From contig CAYRNR010000026.1 in the NCBI GenBank assembly GCA_964425605.1, positions 1 through 64,000 of the forward strand: a stretch of 64,000 bases of DNA. The letters are read 5' to 3'. The position numbers were made by a program, and so were the translations under genes. Source of the DNA: CAYRNR01 sp964425605. Its GTDB lineage: Bacteria; Myxococcota_A; UBA796; UBA9615; CAYRNR01. Position 1 is the stretch's first letter. Each line of letters starts with the position of its first letter. Shown here in pieces: positions 59,353-64,000 of the stretch. The notes below the pieces were generated by a model, which saw only the letters and a program-made list of their open reading frames with translations, made no database searches and was not told the DNA's origin.

Positions 59353-60972
59353 ATGAGCCGTAACGCCATCTGGGCCGGTCGTGTCCTGGGCGCGGTGGGA
59401 CTGCTCACCGCGGTCGTGGTCACCTTCCGCTACCTCATCACCACCGCGCCGTCGGATCTGTTCCTGGGCCTGGGCCTGGCGTCGATCCTGATGATCGCGT
59501 CGTGGATCTTCCTGGACTGGGACCTGATCGCCGCCATCACCGGCCGCCGAGGCACTCGCCGCCAGGCGGGATCGTGGCTGCTGGTGGTGCTGGGGATCGG
59601 CATCGCGGTGCTGGTCAACTTCCTCAGCTACCGCCATCACTGGGACAAGGACATCACCGAGGGCAACATCCACTCGCTCTCCCAGGAGACCCTGGACGTG
59701 CTCGCGGGCCTGGAGCAGGAGGTCCACGTCACCGGCTTCTACAAGCAGATGGACGCCGCGGGTGAGGCGTTCCGCACCCGCGAGCTGTTCCTGGGGCTGG
59801 TGGACCGCTACGAGGTCCACACCGAGCTGCTGTCAAGCGACGTCATCGATCCCGACATCGAGCCCGCGCTGGCCATCGATCGGGGCGTGTTCCAGAACGG
59901 GGTGGTCTTCGTCACCTGCGGCGACCGCGAGGAGCGGGTGATGGTCCCCGACGAGAACGCCCTGACCAACGCCCTGGTCAAGGTCACCCGCGACGGCACC
60001 AAGACCGTGTACTTCCTCGCCGGCCACGGCGAACACGACATCACCAGCTCCGACGCCCTGGGCTACGGCGAGGTCCGCGGCAAGCTCGAGCAGTCGGGCT
60101 TCATCGTCGAGGAGCTGGAGCTGTACCGCGTGGGGCTGATCCCCGCCGACGCCACGGTGCTGGTCATCGCAGGGCCGGCCACGGAGCTGCTGCCCAGCGA
60201 GATCCCCCTGGTGCGCGACTTCGTCGAGCGGCGCGGCGGCGGGCTGATGGTGCTGCTGGAGCCCGAGGTGGACAGCGGCCTCGAGGAGCTGCTGCGGACC
60301 TGGGGCATCGAGGTGGGTCCGAACATGGTCGTGGACCTCGAGGGCCAGGCCATGGTGGGGGACCACTCCACCATCTTCGCCAACCTGGGCTACCACGAGA
60401 TCACCGCCGAGCTGGCCGTGCCGGCGATCCTGCAGCAGGCCCGCACCGTGGGCGCCGTCGAGGGCCGCATGGACGTGCACGAGCTGCTGATGTCCGGCCG
60501 TTCCGCGTGGGCCGAGAGCGATCTGGAGTCCCTGGAGCTGGACTACGACCCCGACACCGACGAGCCCGGCCCCCTGGCCCTGGCCGCCGTGGTGGAGGTG
60601 CCCCGGATTCCCGTCGATCGCCGCGAAGCCGACGACGACGACAGCGGCAAGCCCAGGTATGCCCCGGCCGGCGCCATGGGTGAAGGCGAGGCCAGCCCGG
60701 GCACGGCCCCGGTGCTGGTCATCGGCGACAGCGACCTGGCCGCCAACGGCATGATCTCCCTGTTCGGCAACGCCGACCTGGTCCTGAACTCCCTGAGCTA
60801 CATGGCCCGCGAGGAGGACCTCATCACCATCCGCGCCCGCGACGAGGAGGATCGCCCGATCCACCTCATGGGCTGGCAGCGCGCCCTCATCGGCGTCATC
60901 GCCGTCCCGGGCATGACCATGCTGGTGCTGCTGGGTGGGATCATCGCCTGGTTCGCCAGGCTGGCGAGGTAG
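59353..60972 (+). CDS. gldG: GldG-like ABC-associated membrane protein
   Basis: The 539-residue protein has N-terminal membrane helices (GAVGLLTAVVVTFRYLITT; WLLVVLGIGIAVLVNFL), a long extracytoplasmic region containing NIHSLSQETLDVLAGLEQEV, VYFLAGHGEHDI and VLVIAGPATELLPSEIPLV, as in GldG/ABC-transporter auxiliary proteins, and a C-terminal helix (AVPGMTMLVLLGGIIAWFA). An Asp-rich patch (EADDDDSGK) lies in the loop near residue 425. It completes the A-F-G operon; its exact role is unknown outside gliding bacteria. Confidence 0.88.
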   Translation: MSRNAIWAGRVLGAVGLLTAVVVTFRYLITTAPSDLFLGLGLASILMIASWIFLDWDLIAAITGRRGTRRQAGSWLLVVLGIGIAVLVNFLSYRHHWDKDITEGNIHSLSQETLDVLAGLEQEVHVTGFYKQMDAAGEAFRTRELFLGLVDRYEVHTELLSSDVIDPDIEPALAIDRGVFQNGVVFVTCGDREERVMVPDENALTNALVKVTRDGTKTVYFLAGHGEHDITSSDALGYGEVRGKLEQSGFIVEELELYRVGLIPADATVLVIAGPATELLPSEIPLVRDFVERRGGGLMVLLEPEVDSGLEELLRTWGIEVGPNMVVDLEGQAMVGDHSTIFANLGYHEITAELAVPAILQQARTVGAVEGRMDVHELLMSGRSAWAESDLESLELDYDPDTDEPGPLALAAVVEVPRIPVDRREADDDDSGKPRYAPAGAMGEGEASPGTAPVLVIGDSDLAANGMISLFGNADLVLNSLSYMAREEDLITIRARDEEDRPIHLMGWQRALIGVIAVPGMTMLVLLGGIIAWFARLAR

Positions 60973-60975
60973 CGC

Positions 60976-62694
60976 CTACTCGGCGGAAGGCGCCGTGGCC
61001 ACGGCGCCGATGACCACCGATCCGGAGAAGTAGCTCCTGGCGAGGTCCAGGTGGTGCCGGGCCTCGCGCTCCCGCGCCTTGCGATCCGTGAGCAGTCCCA
61101 GCACGCCGCGCGCACCGCCGCTGATCAGATCGTCGTACTTCTGGAAGTGCCGCGCGCCGCACAGCTGGTGGATGTAGAGCCGGCCGGCGCCGGCCTCGTT
61201 CTCGGTAAGATCCAGCGGCGTGAGGTCGAACGTGGCGCCCTTGTGCACCACCTTCTTGCGCAGGGCCGAGATCTGCAACTCGAGATCCACCCGCTCCATG
61301 GACTCCCCCACCGGGAAGGTGACCGCCACCTTCTCGGGGAGGAACGGCTCGAGCTCGGCGATGGACAGGCTCGACGCCTCGACGGGCTTGCGGCTGTCGA
61401 AGCCCAGATCGTCCAGCTGGAACTGCTTGGCCTCCAGGGTCCTGGCGTCCCAGGTCAGGTTGGCCACGGTGAGCAGAGCGACCACGTCGAAGCCGGCGTC
61501 GGTGAGGTTGCGCTCCACGTGGTCGAGGCTGATCAGGTAGTCGCCCACCGGGACCGCGTCGCCGGTGTACGCGTCGTCCGGACGCAGGAACACCACCACG
61601 GGCTGGGAGTCGTCCCCGCCGGCCACGGTCTCGCCGGGAATGGTGAACCGCAGGCCTCTGGACGTGGGCGGCACCAGGAAGCGGATACGCAGGGTCTGTC
61701 CCTGACCCGCGCCGAGGGTCACCGTGGTGGACCGCACCGGCCGGAACACCTGCTGGCGATCGTCCTGCAGCTGGAAGCGGTTGGGATCGATGGTCAGCGA
61801 CGAGGTGCCCTTGTTGAACAGGCGCACCCGCAGCCGGTGGTACACCAGGTCGGGATCGATGCGCTCGGCGAACTCCACCTGGCGAATGGCCTCCTCGACC
61901 ACCACCTCCAGGCCGCTGCTGGTGGCGATGGGGGAGGACACGTCGAAGCGCTCGTAGCCGTCCCGCGGCGAGCGCAGGCGGCGGGAGTCCACCATGCCCG
62001 TGGGGGTCAGCTGGAGCTCCCACTGCTCGCCCAGCAGCAGCGGCAGGTCGAAGCCCGCGAGCTGCGCCGTGGTCAGCTCCAGGTATCCGGGCACCGGGCG
62101 GTCCCCCGACAGCCAGTCCCAGATCCGGCCGGTGGTCTTGCGCACGGTTCCCTGGCGATCCCCGCGGTACTCGTAGTACGCGGGGGGATCCTCGAGCAGG
62201 GTCAACGGCTCCACCTCGAGCGCCGACAGGGCGTCGAAGTAGTAGAACTCCAGCGGAGCGTCGATGCGCCGGTGCTTCACCGAGGCGTGGCCCACGCCCA
62301 CGTGCACCGTGTCCCCCATCACGTCGAGGAGCCTCGGCTCGCTGGCGGTCCCGGCGGCGTCCACCTCCACCAGGCTGATCCGCGTGACCATCGCCCCCTC
62401 CACGACCTCCTGGAGCTGGACGGTCAGCTGTACGACGGCCTGGGCGTCGGCCATGGACGCGGCGAGGAGTTCGAGGTTCTTGCGCTCCCGCGACCGCTGG
62501 TTGGCCCAGGTCAGCAGCACCAGCACGGCCAGCGCGACCGCCACGCCCGCGGCGCCGATGAGCCGGGTCCTGCGGTCCTCGGGCTCACCCATGAGGGTCC
62601 GCATGAACCCGCCGCCCGACGGGGGCGCGCCGTACCCACCGAGGCCGTCGCCTGCGTTGCCCTGATCGGCCGTCCTGCCGTTGTCGTCTGACAT
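60976..62694 (-). CDS. Single-pass membrane protein with beta-sandwich domains
   Basis: The 572-residue protein has a Gly-rich cytosolic start, one transmembrane helix (GAAGVAVALAVLVLLTWANQ) and a large extracytoplasmic region with beta segments (ELTTAQLAGFDLPLLLGEQW; VYHRLRVRLFNKGTSSLTID; YLISLDHVERNLTDAGFDVV) similar to DUF4352-type Ig-like domains. I recognise no family. An ATG six bases upstream would be adjacent to GAGAGGG, whereas the chosen ATG has it seven bases before. It converges on the GldG-like gene with a 3-bp gap. Confidence 0.68.
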   Translation of the reverse strand: MSDDNGRTADQGNAGDGLGGYGAPPSGGGFMRTLMGEPEDRRTRLIGAAGVAVALAVLVLLTWANQRSRERKNLELLAASMADAQAVVQLTVQLQEVVEGAMVTRISLVEVDAAGTASEPRLLDVMGDTVHVGVGHASVKHRRIDAPLEFYYFDALSALEVEPLTLLEDPPAYYEYRGDRQGTVRKTTGRIWDWLSGDRPVPGYLELTTAQLAGFDLPLLLGEQWELQLTPTGMVDSRRLRSPRDGYERFDVSSPIATSSGLEVVVEEAIRQVEFAERIDPDLVYHRLRVRLFNKGTSSLTIDPNRFQLQDDRQQVFRPVRSTTVTLGAGQGQTLRIRFLVPPTSRGLRFTIPGETVAGGDDSQPVVVFLRPDDAYTGDAVPVGDYLISLDHVERNLTDAGFDVVALLTVANLTWDARTLEAKQFQLDDLGFDSRKPVEASSLSIAELEPFLPEKVAVTFPVGESMERVDLELQISALRKKVVHKGATFDLTPLDLTENEAGAGRLYIHQLCGARHFQKYDDLISGGARGVLGLLTDRKAREREARHHLDLARSYFSGSVVIGAVATAPSAE

Positions 62695-62715
62695 GCTCAT
62701 TCCCTCTCGTCCCGG

Positions 62716-63519
62716 CTACGGGCGCAGCCGCGCCCGGCGCGAACCGCGTGACTGGCGATAGTCCTCGCCCTGAAGCTGATGGAAGTCGCACATGGCCTTG
62801 AGCCGCGAGTAGATCCGCTGGTCCACGCGGTGGGCCAGGCTCTCGAACCCGTCGGCGATGGCCGACGTGGCCTTGTCCGGATAGTTGGTGGTGACCAAGG
62901 TGGTGGCGCCGGCGTTGTAGCGGCGGTTGACCACGTCGTCGAGCACCGTGATCTCCCACTTGCTCCCCAGCCCCTTGCCCAGGTCGTCGATGACCAGCAC
63001 GTCCACCGCAGCCAGCGGCTCGAGCAGCTCGGCCGTACCTTCCCGGCGTTCGTAGGCCATCTTCAGGTCCTGCAGCAGCTGCAGGTTGTCGAGGAACTGG
63101 CAGCTGACGCCGATCTCCAGGGTGAGCTCCCGCACCAGCGCGGTGGCCAGGTGGGTCTTGCCCGTGCCCACCGGACCCCAGAGCAGCAGGCCTCGCTGGC
63201 CAGGGGTGAAGCCGCGCAGGAACTGGGCCGCCGCCTGGTGGGCCTCCCCCACGTCACCGTTGCTCAGCGCGAAGGTCCCCAGCGTGCTGTGGGCGAACTC
63301 TCCGGGCACGCCGGCGCGGTTGAAGCGATCGATGCGCAGCTGCAGCATGCGGCAGTCGCAGGGGCGATAGACGCGGTATCCGTCCTCGTCCTGGTCGGAC
63401 ACCATGCCCCGATCGCCGCATTCGGGGCACGGCGCGGCGCTGGCGCGCGACGCCACGGCCCGGCCGTCGATCACGTCGACGCGGTACAGCGATTCGGTTC
63501 GGTTCGCGGGCGCAGCCAT
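62716..63519 (-). CDS. dnaC: DnaC-like helicase loader with zinc motif
   Basis: The 267-residue AAA+ protein has Walker A LLLWGPVGTGKTHLATAL, Walker B VDVLVIDDLGKGLGSKW and the sensor TTLVTTNYPDK, as in DnaC/DnaI helicase loaders or IstB-type ATPases. The N-terminus has a Cys-rich segment with Cys31, Cys34, Cys54 and Cys56 (CPECGDRG; RPCDCRM), a likely zinc site. No transposase gene is near, which favours a helicase loader over IstB. AGGAGACC precedes the ATG and overlaps the upstream stop, so it is coupled to the gene at the right edge. Confidence 0.85.
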   Translation of the reverse strand: MAAPANRTESLYRVDVIDGRAVASRASAAPCPECGDRGMVSDQDEDGYRVYRPCDCRMLQLRIDRFNRAGVPGEFAHSTLGTFALSNGDVGEAHQAAAQFLRGFTPGQRGLLLWGPVGTGKTHLATALVRELTLEIGVSCQFLDNLQLLQDLKMAYERREGTAELLEPLAAVDVLVIDDLGKGLGSKWEITVLDDVVNRRYNAGATTLVTTNYPDKATSAIADGFESLAHRVDQRIYSRLKAMCDFHQLQGEDYRQSRGSRRARLRP

Positions 63520-63525
63520 GGTCTC

Positions 63526-64000
63526 CTAATCTTGCCAGAAACGCCGGGGTTCCAGTACCGGGTCGTCGCTGGCGAGCCGGCGCCGGGCCAGCTCCTGCAG
63601 CAGTTCGTCGCGGGCGGTGGGGCTCATGGGGGCCAGCGCGGCCCGGGCCGAGGTCGCGAGCTGGGTCATGAGGATCTCCCGCTGCCGGGGCTCCAGGGCG
63701 TCGAGCTTGCGCTGGTAGTACTCGCCGGAGATCGCCAGGAAGCGTACGAAGGCGCGCTCTTCGCCCAGGCTCTCGTCGTCGGCCAGCGCGCGCAGGGTGG
63801 CGCCCACGGTTGCCGGGGCCTCCCCGGCGAGGGTCCTCACCACGGCCCGCCAGGTCTCGTCTCCGGGGGGCTGCTCAGGGACCGCGACGGCCGCGGCCGG
63901 GGCGGCCTCGATCCCGCCGGAGGACGAGACAAAACGTTTCAGCTCGCGCTTCACGTCCGGCCGCACCCGCTTCAGCGGCAACCCCTTGGGCGGACGCTTG
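63526..64000 (-). CDS. Helicase-loader partner, 5' end outside the window
   Basis: The visible 157 codons are open to the right edge; a TTG at 63981 could be a start but the frame continues into KRPPKGLPLKRVRPDV, so I treat the gene as truncated. The segment has a helical, Arg/Glu-rich part (DALEPRQREILMTQLATSAR; ARDELLQELARRRLA) and a short linker of Ala/Val/Pro. No family recognised. The stop overlaps the ribosome site of the helicase-loader gene 6 bp later, suggesting a joint role in replication, possibly as a DnaD/DnaB-type primosome component; that is inference. Confidence 0.6.
   Translation of the reverse strand, partial: KRPPKGLPLKRVRPDVKRELKRFVSSSGGIEAAPAAAVAVPEQPPGDETWRAVVRTLAGEAPATVGATLRALADDESLGEERAFVRFLAISGEYYQRKLDALEPRQREILMTQLATSARAALAPMSPTARDELLQELARRRLASDDPVLEPRRFWQD

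Noticed and set aside
62716..63519. IstB transposition ATPase
   Set aside because: No transposase, inverted repeats or target duplications flank it; the zinc motif and coupling to another gene favour a helicase loader.

Overview
The window is GC-rich, densely coded chromosomal DNA from a Gram-negative bacterium, most likely a myxobacterial or deltaproteobacterial lineage. The pointers are two secreted proteins with MYXO-CTERM-like tails (Cys motif, hydrophobic helix, basic end), a sigma-54 activator carrying two FHA domains, a Bat-type operon, many lipoproteins with long Asp-rich linkers, and outer-membrane barrels. No rRNA, tRNA, CRISPR array, phage or insertion sequence was recognised. Species cannot be named from sequence alone.

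Layout. 1-4.1 kb: divergent heat-shock genes, groES-groEL leftward (groEL runs off the edge) and dnaK-dnaJ rightward, sharing one intergenic region with two near-identical promoters. 4.2-12.4 kb: a tightly overlapping seven-gene MoxR/DUF58/Bat operon. 12.4-19.5 kb: a secreted acidic protein, a thioredoxin-fold protein without its active cysteines, a PP2C phosphatase, tgt, the FHA-FHA-AAA-Fis activator, and a chorismate-lyase-like gene next to a phenylacetate-CoA-ligase-like gene. 19.5-34 kb: polytopic membrane proteins and Asp-rich lipoproteins interspersed with enolase, a cysteine-synthase-like enzyme with a cysteine-rich tail, a DMT transporter, an RCC1-repeat lipoprotein and a degenerate erythromycin-esterase-like lipoprotein. 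34-44 kb: ogt, a membrane protein, a small CPXCG zinc-binding protein, then a two-gene secreted module (MYXO-CTERM protein plus beta-barrel) behind a consensus sigma-54 promoter with two upstream dyads, further lipoproteins and an M48 peptidase. 44-53 kb: a large secreted YD/RHS-like protein overlapping a ferredoxin with an Arg-rich tail, a lipase-like lipoprotein, a DUF354 protein and a FadL-type porin. 53-57.6 kb: a Phd/VapC toxin-antitoxin pair with an AT-rich dyad, a Tat-exported DUF362 protein, a histidine kinase and a GH18 protein with a MYXO-CTERM tail. 57.6-64 kb: a Gld-like ABC transporter operon behind a 26-bp perfect palindrome, a single-pass membrane protein and a DnaC-like helicase loader with an upstream partner cut by the right edge.

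How it fits together. Much of the window is cell-envelope biology: lipoproteins, C-terminally anchored proteins, outer-membrane barrels, periplasmic enzymes and the Bat and Gld-like complexes. The most notable regulatory signal is the sigma-54 promoter and its paired dyads at 36.6-36.75 kb, with a sigma-54 activator encoded 20 kb away; any direct link between them is inference. Several enzyme-family members lack key residues (thioredoxin fold, erythromycin-esterase fold, CoA-ligase fold, and an alpha/beta hydrolase with Asp at the nucleophile position), so a set of exported or repurposed enzyme folds is a recurring theme.
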